A stretch of 64,000 bases of DNA from Notolepis coatsorum (GCA_963971535.1 OZ020585.1:27016836-27080835), one strand, 5' to 3'. Numbered from the stretch's first letter, positions 10,902 through 22,230 are shown. The notes: generated by a model not told the origin, from the letters alone. Made by a program: numbers and translations.

Positions 10902-12235
10902 AGTTCAGTGCTAAAGTCTGTGTCTTCGTCACGTTGAGTCTATACCCTGAGTAATATCCATATTCTGTCAGTAAATCCATCAGTGTCGGAAAGCTTATGT
11001 CTGGTTGCCTCATATATACTATCACGTCGTCTGCGAACAGTCCCAATTTATGTTCTGTTCCCCTTATCTCCACCCCTTTAATGTCTTTGGTCTGTCTAAT
11101 TAGTTGAGCCAGTGGTTCGATGAATACATCGAAGAGCGTCGGCGAAAGACAACAACCCTGTCTGGTAGCTCTCTCTAGTTTAATCCGGTCCGTCAGACTA
11201 CCATTTACCTTAATCCTTGCCGTCGGTTCTTGATATAATGCCCTAATTGTTTTCATAGCGTTTTTGTCTAATCCAAATTTCTCCAATACTTTATATAGAA
11301 ATATCCAGTTTACACTGTCGAATGCTTTTTCTGCATCTAGGCTAACTAATACTGCACTTCCTCCTTCCTTTTGTATCTCCTTTACCACCTGCACTGTCTT
11401 CCTTATGTTATCCTGTGTCCGCCTTCCTTTAATGAATCCGGTCTGGTCCTTGTCTATAATATCTGTCATAAATGTCTCAAATCTTTTGGATATTATTGAT
11501 GTATACATCTTGTAATCTACATTAAGTATGGACACAGGTCTGAAACTGCTACACAGTTCTCTATCTTTCCCTTCTTTTGGAATTAGTAATTATGGCTTCT
11601 TTCCATGAAGGTGGCATTGTGCCTTCTTTCATTGTGTGTCTGAATGCTGCTTCTAATATGGGGCTCAGTTCCTGTCTAAATGTTTTGTGGAATTCAGAGG
11701 GGAATCCGTCGCTACCCGGTGACTTACTGCTCTTTGCTTTACTGATCGCATTCCCCAGTTCTTGTTCTGTAATCTCTGCGTTTAATATTTCGTTCTGTTC
11801 CTTCCCTATCGATGGTAGATCTAATTTTCCTAAAAGAGTTCTCTATCTCCTCTTCTCCTGCCGCTATCGGTTGTGTGTATAGTTTCTTATAGTATTCTTC
11901 AAATGTCTTCTCTATTTCAGCTGGTTCTCTTAGTATTTTGTTTCTGTTTGTGTCCCTTATTGTGTGTATTGTGTTCAGTTTTTGTTGTGTCCTGATTCGT
12001 CTAGCTAAAAGTCTGGTCGCTCTCGGTCCTCCTTCATAGTATGTCTGTTTCATGTATCTAGCTTTCTTCTCTATTTCTGTCAGCAGTTCTTTGTTTATCT
12101 TTCCTCTAACTTCCTTTACCTCTCTAAGTGTCTTTTGGTTCTTTGAGCTTTGGTGTTCTTTCTCTAATTCTTTCAGTTTCTTTATCAAGTTCTGGTATGT
12201 CTCTATTCTGGCCTTCTTGAGTAATGCCGTCTTTG
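10902..12235 (-). pseudogene. L1-type ORF2 fragment: pre-RT region and reverse transcriptase
   Basis: The minus-strand frames at 12235-11739 (Lys/Glu-rich pre-RT linker) and 11535-10902 carry successive RT blocks: DQTGFIKGRRTQDNIR, SLDAEKAFDSVNW, TRQGCCLSPTLFDVFIEPLA and FADDVIVYM, the last containing the catalytic Asp pair. This order identifies an L1-clade reverse transcriptase, which copies its own mRNA at a nicked chromosomal site. The frame changes between about 11535 and 11739, and the SINE cuts the protein just after the YSGYRLNVTKTQ block. The region is non-functional. The surviving RT block itself has no stop. Confidence 0.9.
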
Positions 12236-12504
12236 TGTCACGATCGGGGCTCGGGCCTTCCTCTGCCGTTATCCTGACGCGCCCATACATGGGCTTCCCG
12301 TGCTGCCAGATGAGGATCAATCAGCGCGGCTGCGAGGGATTCCTTCATCAGCAGATCCCTATATCACCTGGCAGATCCTGTCATCCGGCGTCGCAGTGTT
12401 AAACTGCCTACCTAGGTACGACGACTCTACCTGAAGACCTGCTGTATCACTCCTTTACGAGATTACGGGAACGCCGCCGTGAAAAAGCCAGCGCCGTCAA
12501 CAGT

Positions 12505-12732
12505 GTGCCGCTGCAGAGCCGGAGAGCCGCAGACCCGGAGCACACCGTTAATAGTGTGCCGCTGCAGAGCCGCAGAGCCGACGACTCGAAGCCTATGGAA
12601 CTCAAACGCTCTCGCCTCCCTCTCCGCGAACGCCGTCACAGACTCAGGACAGGGGCTTGTCTGTACTGTGGGCAACTCAGCAACTCCATCGCTTCATGTT
12701 CGGTTCGCCCAAACGACGGGGCTCGACAGTGA
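12505..12732 (+). pseudogene. gag C-terminal remnant with damaged zinc knuckle
   Basis: The frame contains PMELKRSRLPLRERR followed by CLYCGQLSNSIASC. The first two cysteines and the last match a CCHC retroviral-type zinc knuckle (C-x2-C-x4-H-x4-C), but the histidine position is not present as His. The knuckle normally binds the element RNA during particle assembly. Upstream matrix/capsid sequence is absent: the frame opens only about 270 bp into the element. Confidence 0.65.
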
Positions 12733-12734
12733 CG

Positions 12735-13200
12735 CTGGGCGCATGCACAAGCCTTAATTTTGTTCCCAGCTCCGGCCCAAATATGCAATTCAGTGCCACG
12801 CTTTACCACAACGGTCAATCGCTCCCTCTGTCCGCGCTGGTCGACTCGGCGCAGACGAAAACCTCATTGACGCTGGGGTAGTGTCCCACTACCACATTGC
12901 CACCGATGCCTTGCCAATTCCCCGTGATGCTCAAGGCCTAAGCGGGAGGTTACTCTCGCGAATAACCCGCCACACCACGCCTCTCCGCCTTCAACTCTCC
13001 GGGAATCATAGCGAGGACATCTGTTTCCACGTCACTAATTCCCCCCATAACCCCATCGTTCTAGGCATGCCTTGGCTAAAGTTACACAACCCTGTAATAA
13101 ATTGGCCAACAGGCTCAGTCACGAGCTGGAGTGCTCACTGCCACGCCTCTTGTCTACGGTCGGCGTTGTCACCACTGGGAGCCGCTGGTTCTCCCGTTCC
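12735..13200 (+). pseudogene. Gypsy aspartic protease and linker, frameshifted
   Basis: One frame reads [20 protein letters not shown], where the retropepsin D-S/T-G triad is expected; here the Gly is replaced (DSA) and the frame ends at 12881. An adjacent frame then carries [18 protein letters not shown], the conserved I-LG-x-x-W/L flap-proximal block, and continues into the RT. Both changes argue that the protease is dead. Confidence 0.75.
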
Positions 13201-14592
13201 CAATGAACTTATTGACCTTTCGACTGTTCCCCCAATTTATCACGATCTAGAGGCTGTGTTTAGTAAACAACAGGCTCTCTCCCTGCCACCTCATCGCCAG
13301 TACGACTGTGCTATTGATCTGCTCCCGGGAGCCCCGCTCCCCGCTAGTCGCCTGTTTAACCTCTCACGCCCAGAGAGAGAGTCTATGGAGAAATACATCC
13401 ACGAGTCCCTGGCCTCTGGCATTATTACCCCCTCCTCCTCTCCTGTTGGCGCGGGGTTCTTTTTTGTGTCCAAGAAAGACGGCTCCCTTCGCCCCTGTAT
13501 TGACTACCGTGGTCTCAACAACATCACAGTCAAGAACAAGTACCCCCTGCCATTGATTAACTCTGCTTTTGAACCCCTGCAAGGTGCCACCATTTTCTCG
13601 AAGTTGGACCTCAGAAATGCCTATCACCTTGTCCGCGTCCGGGAGGGAGACAAATGGAAGACGGCCTTTAAGACCCCGCTCGGTCACTTCGAGTACAAGG
13701 TAATGCCTTTTGGGTTGACCAACGCCCCTGCTGTCTTCCAGGCCCTTGACGTTCTCTGTGATGTCCTTAACCGCTCTGTCTTTGTTTATCTGGATGACAT
13801 TCTGATTTTCTCCCGCTCTATGGAAGAGCACATCCAGCACGTCCGCCGGGTCCTCCAACGCCTACTGGAGAACAAGTTGTTTGAGTGCGAGTTCCACGTC
13901 TCCTCCATCGGGTTCCTCGGCTACATCATCGAGGGCGGCAAGATCCGGGCGGACCCCGAGAAGATCAAGGCGGTGAACGACTGGCCCCGTCCCACCAACG
14001 TCAAACAGCTCCAACGCTTCCTGGGGTTTGCTAATTTCTACCGGCGTTTTCATCAGGGACTACAGCCGGGTCGCTGCACCCCTCACCCAACTCACCTCGC
14101 CTTCCGTGCCCTTCGTCTGGTCAGACAGAGTGGACTCCGCCTTCGCCGAGCTGCGCCGGCGCTTCACCTCGTCTTCTAGCTTACCTCGCCCATCCTCGTC
14201 CAGCCGGACACGTCCCGCCAGTTCGTGGTGGAGGTGGACGGCTCAAGTACCAGAGTAGGGGCGGTCCTCTCCCAATGCTCCGCTCTCGACCAGAGACTGC
14301 ATCCCTGCGCCTTCTTCTCTCGCCGCCTGACCCCAGCGGAGGTCAATTACGATATCGGGAACCTGGAACTCCTGGCAGTCAAACTGGCCCTGGAGGAATG
14401 GAGGCACTGGCTGGAGGGGTCGGAGATCCCCTTCCTGGTCTGGACTGACCACAAGAACCTCGCCTACGTCCAGACGGCCAAGCGCCTGAACTCCCGCCAG
14501 GCACACTGGGCGCTGTTCTTCGCCAGGTTCAATTTCACCCTGACCTACAGGCCTGGCTCCAAGAATACCAAGCCAGACGCCCTCTCCAGGTA
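13201..14592 (+). pseudogene. Gypsy reverse transcriptase and RNase H, frameshifted
   Basis: RT blocks appear in order: [51 protein letters not shown] and [11 protein letters not shown] (the catalytic YLDD near 13790), then FLGYII and [11 protein letters not shown]. The frame shifts at about 14050 and again at about 14200, after which [33 protein letters not shown] and [12 protein letters not shown] give the RNase H and its thumb-side motif. A stop ends this stretch at 14592 after [13 protein letters not shown]. The motifs are well kept, so decay is modest. Confidence 0.9.
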
Positions 14593-14650
14593 GTTTGTCC
14601 CCGAAGAGGGTTCCGCGCACCCGGACACTATCTTCCCCTCCTCCTGCCTG

Positions 14651-15540
14651 GTGGCCACCGCCACCTGGGAGATCCAGTCCGTCGTCCGGGAGGCCCAGCG
14701 CATCCAGCCTGATCCAGGTAACGGCCCACCTAACCGGCTTTTTGTCCCCGACCTTGTCCGTTCCCAGGTGCTCCAGTGGGTCCATGCCTCCCGGTTCGCC
14801 TGTCATCCTGGGATCAACCGTACCCTGTCCCTGCTGAAACGGCACTTCTGGTGGGTCTCCATGAGGGAAGAAACCCGCGACTTCGTCCTGGCATGCACCA
14901 TCTGTGCTCGTGGGAAGGCTTCCCACCAACCACCCGCCGGGCTTCTCCGTCCACTCCCTGTTCCCGGTCGGCCCTGGTCGCACGTCGCCCTGGACTTCGT
15001 CACCGGTCTGCCTCCCTCACACGGTAAAACAGTCATTCTCACTATCGTGGACCGTTTCTCGAAGGCCGTTCACTTTGTTGCTCTCCCCAAACTCCCCTCT
15101 GCTTCAGAAACCGTGGACCTGATGGTGCTCCACGTCTTCCGCCTCCACGGGATCCCGGTGGACATCGTCTCCGACAGGGGCCCGCAATTCATCTCCCAGG
15201 TCTGGAAGGCCTTCTGTCGGGCCCTGGGGGCCACGGTCAGTCTCTCCTCCGGGTACCACCCACAGACCAACGGTCAGTCGGAGCGGGCCAACCAGGACCT
15301 GGGGTCCGTCCTCCACTGCGTGACGACCCGGGACCCCTCCGGCTGGAGTACGTTTCTGCCGTGGATTGAGTATGCCCACAACTCACTGTCCTCCGCGGCC
15401 ACAGGTCAGTCTCCCTTCGAGTCCTCTCTGGGCTACCAACCCCTGCTGTTCCCTGCACAGGAGGAGGAGATCGCCGTTCCATCGGTGCAGGACCACCTTC
15501 GCCGCTGCAGGAGGACACGAGGGCCGCACTGCTCCGCGAT
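14651..15540 (+). pseudogene. Gypsy integrase (HHCC and DDE core), C-terminus lost
   Basis: The HHCC zinc-binding domain is visible (H[16 protein letters not shown], then [11 protein letters not shown]), followed by the catalytic core: DFVTGLPPS with the first Asp, [13 protein letters not shown] with the second, and [17 protein letters not shown] with the Glu. Integrase joins element DNA to the chromosome. The frame changes near 15520 in the CRRTRG segment, and sequence similarity ends at about 15540, so the C-terminal chromodomain-side region and 3' LTR are missing. Confidence 0.9.
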
Positions 15541-15639
15541 CTTTGCAGAGCTATTGTATATTCTATATTATAGCTATGGAGACAATAGTATGGCTCATTT
15601 GACAGACACTATTTCTAGTCCAACATGTAAAAAATAGTT

Positions 15640-16110
15640 TGTTTCTACACACTGTAGTTTGTAGTTTATTACACGCTAAACATCGCCCATTTCCAAAATA
15701 ATCCAGTCTTTTTAAATAGATCGCGAGAAAAGACGCGTTATATGCAATCATCCCAAATCGGTCTGGTTGATCCCCTGAAACCCCAAATACTCCCAAATCA
15801 AAGGTATATACCATGTACACATGTGCCTTCACAAAATCATTATGTTGTGACCTGTGTATTTACCACATGGAGAAGAAAAAATGTATTAGACATTTTCGTT
15901 TTCTAAGCAGATATATACTCAGATTTTTTTTTTGCCAAACCAGTGATTTCATGCATCACCTGAAAAGCCCTGTTTGATATCCACTTCACGCTTTTCAGGG
16001 GATGCGTCCGGGTAAATACACAGGTCACAACATGTTTACAGGAAAGTTTAGGAGTGGTATTTGGAGTGTATTTGTAGTGACTGTTGGGAACTAGGCTACA
16101 CTGGCACACC
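15640..16110. repeat. Imperfect inverted repeat, MITE-like
   Basis: GTTGTGACCTGTGTATTTACC (about 15843) is matched in inverted order by GGTAAATACACAGGTCACAA (about 16011), and TGATCCCCTGAAA (15769) by TTTTCAGGGGATGC (15993). The interior is non-coding. Outer ends and target duplication were not resolved, so the element class is open. Confidence 0.55.
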
Positions 16111-16121
16111 TACTTCTAGTG

Positions 16122-16265
16122 AATGATGCTAAGCTAGGCTAACGTGTGGCTGTTCCCTAAGCCTAATGCATGCACAGAGAAGAAAATGGTATGTATCTGC
16201 TTGTCTAACTCCAGGGTAGATGGCAAATAAGCAAATTTCCCAAAAAGTTGGCGTGTTCCTTTAAA
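16122..16265. mobile_element. Half copy of the palindromic AAGCTAGGCTAA MITE
   Basis: GATGCTAAGCTAGGCTAA at one end and CAAATTTCCCAAAAAGTTGG with GTGTTCCTTTAAA at the other match the right arm of the 344-bp palindrome at 61781-62124. Only one arm is present. Confidence 0.6.
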
Positions 16266-16559
16266 TGTCTCAATGTTACCAGGGAGTCGATACTCAAAGC
16301 GCTTCGTACTGTAGAAATCCAGTCCTGAGAGCAGGTTTGATGAACTCCTACACTGAAATCTAGTAGTGAAGTAAATTGGAGTGCTTTGTAAATAAACATA
16401 TACCAATGCTAAAGAAGAGACTGGCAAATTTCATTGAAAGTGAGACCCATCTGTGGAGGTGAGGGTCAAAGGTCATCTTCTATACTTTCCTACAGCAATA
16501 ATAATTATGTTTGCATCATTGGTATTCATCAAATAAGTACCCCCCCCCCCCCCTTCATA

Positions 16560-17007
16560 TTTTCACTCAAACGGAACATTCCGCTAACGAGGCCCTTGTT
16601 GTGATTGGACAGCTCTGTAGCTAGAAAACACCAAGTCTTAGCGGTCTAGACTGCTGGAGAACAGTATCCCTTGATCTTATATGTTAATAAAAGGACAGAG
16701 ATAACATGGGAAACGGCTCACGTGCATTAGCGTGATAAGCGGGTGCTGCGGTGTCATTCTGCCTCACCGTCACAGTCCTACAGTAACTCCGAGCAGCCTC
16801 TCTTTTCTTGTGTGTGTTTGTGGTAAAGGGAAGCAAAATATGTGACATTTTGTTTTAATTTCCAGTTGATTATCTGTGATTATGTTCTAAAACTGCAAAT
16901 TTGCGCCCCCTTAGAGAGATCGAGAGGGAAATATGAAAAGCTGCAAATTTGAATCACCCAGAGAGAAGTATGGCCTCAGGAGGAGGGCGGTTTAATGTGC
17001 TTTTCCA

Positions 17008-17066
<59 letters not shown>

Positions 17067-18540
17067 TCATCAATTTTTATTTGCCATTTGAACGTACACA
17101 GAATTATTTACACCTTCAAGCAGCTCGATTGAACCGCACATCAGTCAATTAGTGAATCAGAAATTTTCTATGATTCCAATTTAGCGTGGAGTCCTTGGCT
17201 CCCTCTGCCCCCCAACCCCCCCCCCCCCCCCCTCTTTTAGACTCCCACCCTGACAGTGACAAATTACTCCTCTGCTTGGCGAGATTGAAAATTAAAAGCA
17301 TTTAGAGTTGCTCATGCATTTATGCTAATGAGAAATTCAGATATGATTTGCATGCGAAAGAGGCTAGTCTGAGAGCTCATCACCCCCCCCCCCCCACCCC
17401 CCTTCCTCCTTCCAGCCCTGCATGTCTGTGGGCTGCCCTCCCTTTTTTCATGCGAGCAAAGAAGAAAATGTAATGTGTGCACACTCTGAAAACGTGACAT
17501 TTCACGTGTCGCCGTTTCATTACGTGCCGTATAATTCTATTATTGAGAGGGTCTTTGTATTTCCACACGGTGTTGCCTACCGATGGCCAAACCCCCCAAC
17601 CACCACCCTGCCCCCCCCCCCCCCCCCCCCCCCCTGTAGCTGCTCCGCCAAATTGGGTCATTGTGTCTGGAGTTTTCCCATCTCACCATAGGAGGGACGA
17701 CACAGGAACAGAATGACACACATGTCGAGCCTTTTGTTGGCATCACATGGATATCAAGGACCTGTTACAGTCAGAAAGTGCCCAGTGCAGTATAACATTG
17801 GCAAGGTTATCAAAGTTCGAATTAGGTGTGTTTTTTCTGAGGGTATTAGCTTCTAAAGTATCAAAAACATTTGCTCAAATACAAAAAGGCTTTGTTTTGT
17901 GATAAACATGCGTGGATCACTCTGGAGCTGGAGGATTAAAACTCTGTGTCGATTTCTGTGTTGTTTTTGTTTCCCCAGTAGCCTAAGCTTCATCCGCTGT
18001 CTTTTCTTCACGATATCAAAGCGTGCGTACTTCTTTGAATTAGTTTGTTCCCCCCGAGTTGCTAAATGATTGTAACCTTGGAAACGAGATGCATTAATGA
18101 AGGTGGGAAATGAAATGGGAGTTTAATTTGTTTCACTGTTCGTGGCTGAAGGTGAAATGGATTTGCCTTGATTGAGGTGTGTGCAGTGGGAACGGGAAGC
18201 GCTGACATGACACTTGTATTTGTCAACATGTCATTTCAAGGAGGATGCTGCAGCAATTATGAATATGGGTACACACGGCAATTAAAAGTGGTAGCATTCA
18301 TTAATAATTTTTCAGTGGCGGCTGGAATGATTGCCGCTGCGCATAGACTTTCCAATTACGCTGCTTAATTAGAAATGTCAATATTAAGAAATAATTAAAC
18401 TTGGGAATACATTAAGGTTGTCACAAATACTTTTCTGATAAAGTTATGACCATCACTCAGATGATGTATCCCGTAATGTGTTCTGCAGTGATTTGTAAAT
18501 TAAAGATTAAGACTTTGAACTATGCGTGTTGCTGAGCCAC
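16560..18540. promoter_or_regulatory. Candidate conserved non-coding island
   Basis: There is no reading frame, no terminal repeats and no SINE/LINE signature apart from (CT)n and poly-C tracts. The sequence is unusually rich in homeodomain cores (CAATTA, TTAATTAG, CATTAATAAT), TGACATGACA/TGTCATTTCA inverted boxes and octamer-like ATGATTTGCATG (about 17342). The texture (AT-rich, non-repetitive, motif-dense) is that of vertebrate developmental enhancers. This is inference; no conservation data were available. Confidence 0.35.
17010..17066. repeat. (CT)n microsatellite
   Basis: Nearly pure CT dinucleotide run of about 55 bp. Poly-C tracts of 10-20 bp follow at about 17217, 17386 and 17612. 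Confidence 0.95.
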
Positions 18541-18557
18541 GGAACAACATGTCACAT

Positions 18558-18560
<3 letters not shown>

Positions 18561-18650
<90 letters not shown>

Positions 18651-18900
18651 TAAACTAAAATAAAAAACGTTATTTGTATGGCACCTTTCATACAAGAATT
18701 GCAGCTCAAAGTGCTTCACAGCAGCAAAAAAGACAGGCATACAAAATTGGCATAAAATGAGCAAAAACTTTACAAAGAAAGTGCAGACATAAAAAATGCA
18801 TAAAATAGACAGCAGCAAAACAGACAATGTCAAGGCAAGGCACAGAACATCAAATCATACAGTGATCATCATTGATACACATCTGTAGCTCAACATAGCA
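18561..18900. repeat. (AAT)n microsatellite and adjoining interspersed repeat
   Basis: AAT triplets run from 18561 to about 18650 with one interruption, followed by TTTGTATGGCACCTTTCATA and CAGCTCAAAGTGCTTCACAG. The latter resembles a LINE/SINE 3' tail found widely in fish, whose end often seeds a microsatellite. Confidence 0.7.
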
Positions 18901-18971
18901 CATTCCCATTAAAGACACAAGTCACAAATCAAAACATGAAGTATGCACATTCAATTTGCTTTAGTGATGTA

Positions 18972-19096
18972 TGATCACAGGGCCTTTAACCCATATTATC
19001 TTTAGTGATTTTATGATCACAGGGCCTTTAACCCACAGGGCCTTTAACCCACAGTATCAGGGACTTTAACCCACAGGGCCTTTAACCCATATTATC
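18972..19096. repeat. Short minisatellite, CACAGGGCCTTTAACCCA unit
   Basis: Five or six 18-bp units CACAGGGCCTTTAACCCA are interleaved with two copies of a spacer TATTATCTTTAGTGATTTTA, giving a nested repeat. Confidence 0.8.
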
Positions 19097-19117
19097 TTTA
19101 GTGATTTTATTAAGGTT

Positions 19118-19345
19118 GCAGTATTTTGTTCAGATAACCTGTGCTCTGTTTGCGAGTCCAAGAACAGAGATGATATTTGGCGTGTAGTCGAGGAACTGCT
19201 CCGAGCGGCACTGTCCTATCGCAGGTTTAGCAGGTCGGACGGACAACTTAAAAAATATTATTTCAGTCTTGATAATTTTTTGCGCCACACAAAGGTGAAG
19301 CAGATAGCAGAGGAGATACCGGGCATCAAAGTGAAAAGTGCTTGA
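19118..19345 (+). other. Unrecognised open frame, 75 codons, no start
   Basis: A plus-strand frame opens after TTGCAG (a possible splice acceptor) and runs through NRDDIWRVVEELLRAAL and FLRHTKVKQIAEEIPGIKV to a stop at 19343-19345. The composition looks protein-like (amphipathic helices). I recognise no family and see no upstream Met in frame. It could be an old transposon exon, a host exon or chance. It is reported because nothing else explains it. Confidence 0.2.
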
Positions 19346-19699
19346 TGCCTCTGACCCCCGCGGTCTCTACTCAGCAGCCCTCCGGGGATTACAGGAAGGC
19401 CCTCGAGCATTTTCCACCCGAGTTCAAGGTCAAGATGGACTCCTGAAGGTATACCCATATCCTACAGGCATAATCATATTTTCTAATCATATTTCATTGA
19501 TTTTCTTTTGCAGTTTGCATTATTCACGAGCGATCCAAACAACCGCCATGTATCAGCAATAAATATCAGCAGGCGACACTAACTATACTAACTATTGAAA
19601 TGTGTGCCAGGAGGAAACTTAGAATAAGATGTGTTTATTATACTAAACAAATCAATGATTTAAGCTGATTTGGACATAAAACTAATTTGGTATTAAGAA

Positions 19700-20290
19700 G
19701 TTAAAGCTGGCAGAACTTGGGGACTAGGACTGCCCCTATTTTCAAATTCAAACATAACTAGCTCCTGATTGGGGGAAACCCTTTTGTGATGTCACTTCCT
19801 GTGAGGTCACACAGGGACCGGCAACTCGGTTATAAAAAGGAGGGCCTCTGGAAACAGGTCAAAATGAGAATCAACGTGAAGAAGAAGACTACAACCTCCG
19901 GAAGGACATCCATACCTCATCGGTGAAGGCGAAATAACGACATCTACTGCAACACAAAGGAACTTTAGATTATAGGATTGGACTTTGCTTGTTTAAGAAT
20001 CTTTGTAACCAATAATTTGAGAAAGGTGGACACCAGTGCACCTTTGCTTACGTGTAAACTGGATCCACCTAATCTATAGAGTATACAACTTTTTGAGAGT
20101 GAATTGGTTCCCATCTTGTGGTCAGCCAATAAATCTCCTTTTTGGTATAACGCTAGCACCTGGTGGACCTCAATTGTTTTCACACCACACCTTTTTTGGG
20201 ATATTAGAACAACGACGCAGAGCTTAGTATTAGCAGAGACGACATACACCAGAGGCATGTCGTTATGGGTATATCCACCCACTGAAAACA
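19700..20290 (+). mobile_element. Possible solo LTR with promoter and poly(A) signal
   Basis: The stretch holds CTTCCTGTGAGGTCACAC, a TATAAAAA box at 19831-19838 about 110 bp downstream of the apparent left edge, and AATAAA at 20128-20133, in the U3-R-U5 order of an LTR. TGATGTCAC (about 19787) resembles an ATF/CREB site. I could not find terminal TG...CA with a target duplication, so the boundaries are approximate and another Pol II unit is possible. Confidence 0.35.
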
Positions 20291-20574
20291 CAGTTTACCC
20301 AAATGTTTTGCTGCAACCAGCAGCTCTATAGGTCACTCTGTTGGTTGGTCGATCAGTCGATCGGTCAGTTGGTCAGTCCACAGAAATGTCCCCACCCTCT
20401 AGCCATCACAGGTTTTACCCCCAGGAGGCTGAAATTGGGCATGGAGGTCAAGTGTGTGTGTGTGTGTGTGTTCATGAAAATAGGATATTTTTTAAAAGAA
20501 AAACAGATTGATACTATTCTGGAAATGGAATTGCTTTTGTTGATGATGATTTTTTTTGTGCCTTACGGTAATTA

Positions 20575-22230
20575 CATTTATATTTACAATTAGTCACTTA
20601 GCTGACGCTTTTATCCAAAGCGACATACAAATTGTGAACAACAAGTCAGCAGGAGGGATACACCTCTAAGGGTAAGTGATATTGTTTTTCTAGCAGTGAC
20701 ACATTTGAGTGCCTCACTTTGATTGCATAGTATAGATATATTAGCATAGTAGATAGGAGTATAGCCATAGTAGCATAGTACATAGTAGTATAGACATAGT
20801 AGATAGTAATATAGACATTGTAGCATAGTACATAGTAGATACTGTAGTAGTATAGACATAGTAGCATAGTAGTATAGACATTATAGCATAGTACATAGTA
20901 GATACTGTAGTAGTATAGACATAGTAGCATAGTAGTATAGACATTGTAGCATAGTACATAGTAGATACTGTAGTAGTATAGACATAGTAGCACAGTACAT
21001 AGTAGATAGTATAGACAGTGGCATAGTAGATAGTAGTATAGACAATAATAATAATAATACACTTTATTTGTATAGTATAAATAGTTCTGAATTACTTTAA
21101 CTCTTTCAGTGCCACTCACGAGATTTCTCTGGTTTTTTTATAGGTGGTTGTGTGCCACTCACGAGATTTCTCGGAATTATTATTATTATAATTTTTTGCG
21201 ATCTGAAAAATTATTGCATCACCCGAGCCTACCCGAGTATAGCCGAGCTGCGCCGGTGATCGCTGTGGAAAAAAGCGCCCCCTGTCGTCTCCCAGATGAC
21301 ATAAGTGATTTTGGAATGGACTCAATGAAAATGAATGGGGGAAAAAATCCGGTACTCCACATTTTCCAGTTCACTGATCCAGCGGGGGTTACCACAGTTC
21401 ATTCTGGAGCCTCAGATCCCCGCGGATCATGGAGATCTACAGTGTCACGTTGGATCCATACACGTATCGATTTTTTCGAATGGTGATCAGGAATTGGAAT
21501 ATACCAGTTGGATACCATCTGATGTCAGGTAAGGACTCTATGTTATCAGTGGTAGGATAATCGGAGTAAGGTTGATGAAGTTATAAGCTGTTTTGTGAAA
21601 TGTCTTCTTTCGGTTTTACTGTAAAAGTCTGTGAGGAAATCAACGGAGCGATTATCAGTGCGCGGCCGTAATGTGCTTGCGTGCACGTATAATATTGATC
21701 ATCTAGCGTTTATTTGAAAACGATTCATAAAAAGGCAGACGAATATCAACGTTGTGGAATATTCCACTAAAAGACGATTTTCATAGAATGCTCCAGAATG
21801 AGCTGTTTTTTTATATCAAAACGGGGGCTTTTCTAACTGCTCTGAAACGGAAACGACGCGATAAAAAAACAATCTGCCTTCACAGCACTGACTGGAAAAT
21901 AGTCTTTGATAATGCGATGGGCAGATTAGACACATAGCCATAATTTAAAACATAGATTAGGCGATATTAACGTTAACATTGGCGCCGATGGTGGCATTCA
22001 AGCGGTAAAACGGAAAACCAGGCGTGGCACTGAAAGAGTTAACAGTTTAAAACCGTCTTTACCTTCCCAGTTTGATATCCACAGTTTAAAACCTGACAGT
22101 CTTCCTTCCTGGTAGGTACATAGTAGCATTATACATAGTAGAGATAGTAGTATAGACATAGTAGCATAGTACATAGTAGATAGTAGCATAGTACATAGTA
22201 GATAATAGTATAGACATAGTAGATAGTAGT
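20575..22230 (-). mobile_element. LINE 3' end with expanded internal minisatellite
   Basis: The minus-strand 3' terminus (AATTTGTATGTCGCTTTGGA with TAAAAGCGTCAGCTAA) lies at 20578-20640. It is followed inward by a long array of TAGTATAGACATAGTAGCAT-type units (20720-21040, resuming at 22118-22230 after a MITE insertion). Within the array a roughly 57-bp higher-order unit containing ATAGTACATAGTAGATACTG is repeated three times (20820-20995). The array continues on the other side of the solo LTR (29915-29945) and the SINE (30150-30735). Confidence 0.7.
21101..22038 (+). mobile_element. TTAA-inserting (piggyBac-type) MITE, copy 1
   Basis: TTAA flanks both ends (21097-21100, 22039-22042). The TIRs are CTCTTTCAGTGCCA on the left and its exact complement TGGCACTGAAAGAG on the right. 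TTAA duplication and a CTCTTT start fit piggyBac-type elements. The CACGAGATTTCTC subterminal box is duplicated on the left (21116, 21160). Inside, a plus-strand frame (21335-21532) ends in GGTAAGGACTC, a good splice donor, and is shared with the copy at 43753. No transposase is encoded. Confidence 0.85.

Larger units (their letters stand above)
8905..12235 (-). mobile_element. Truncated, mutated L1-type LINE
   Basis: A poly-T tract at 8905-8922 marks the 3' poly(A) of a minus-strand element. Coding remnants of ORF2 run from 12235 down to about 9300. The RT core is readable (see 10902-12235). The 5' part (ORF1, endonuclease) is absent; the 5' edge coincides with the first base of the gypsy-type element at 12236. 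A SINE interrupts the coding region at 10627-10892 and a poly-C tract sits at 9919-9936. The many frame breaks show an old copy. Confidence 0.85.
12236..15540 (+). mobile_element. Ty3/gypsy-type LTR retrotransposon, truncated
   Basis: The element starts TGTCACGATCGGGG, a typical LTR start, and encodes gag zinc knuckle, protease, RT, RNase H and integrase in the Ty3/gypsy order. Most of gag is missing and the sequence stops being recognisable about 15540, shortly after the integrase core, with no 3' LTR. The inner edge of the 5' LTR could not be located. The coding region contains several frameshifts and stops, so this copy cannot produce its own proteins. Confidence 0.9.

Noticed and set aside
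14243-15518. Minus-strand frames up to 246 codons in the gypsy element
   Set aside because: Antisense of RNase H/integrase in GC-rich sequence, with no domains of their own.
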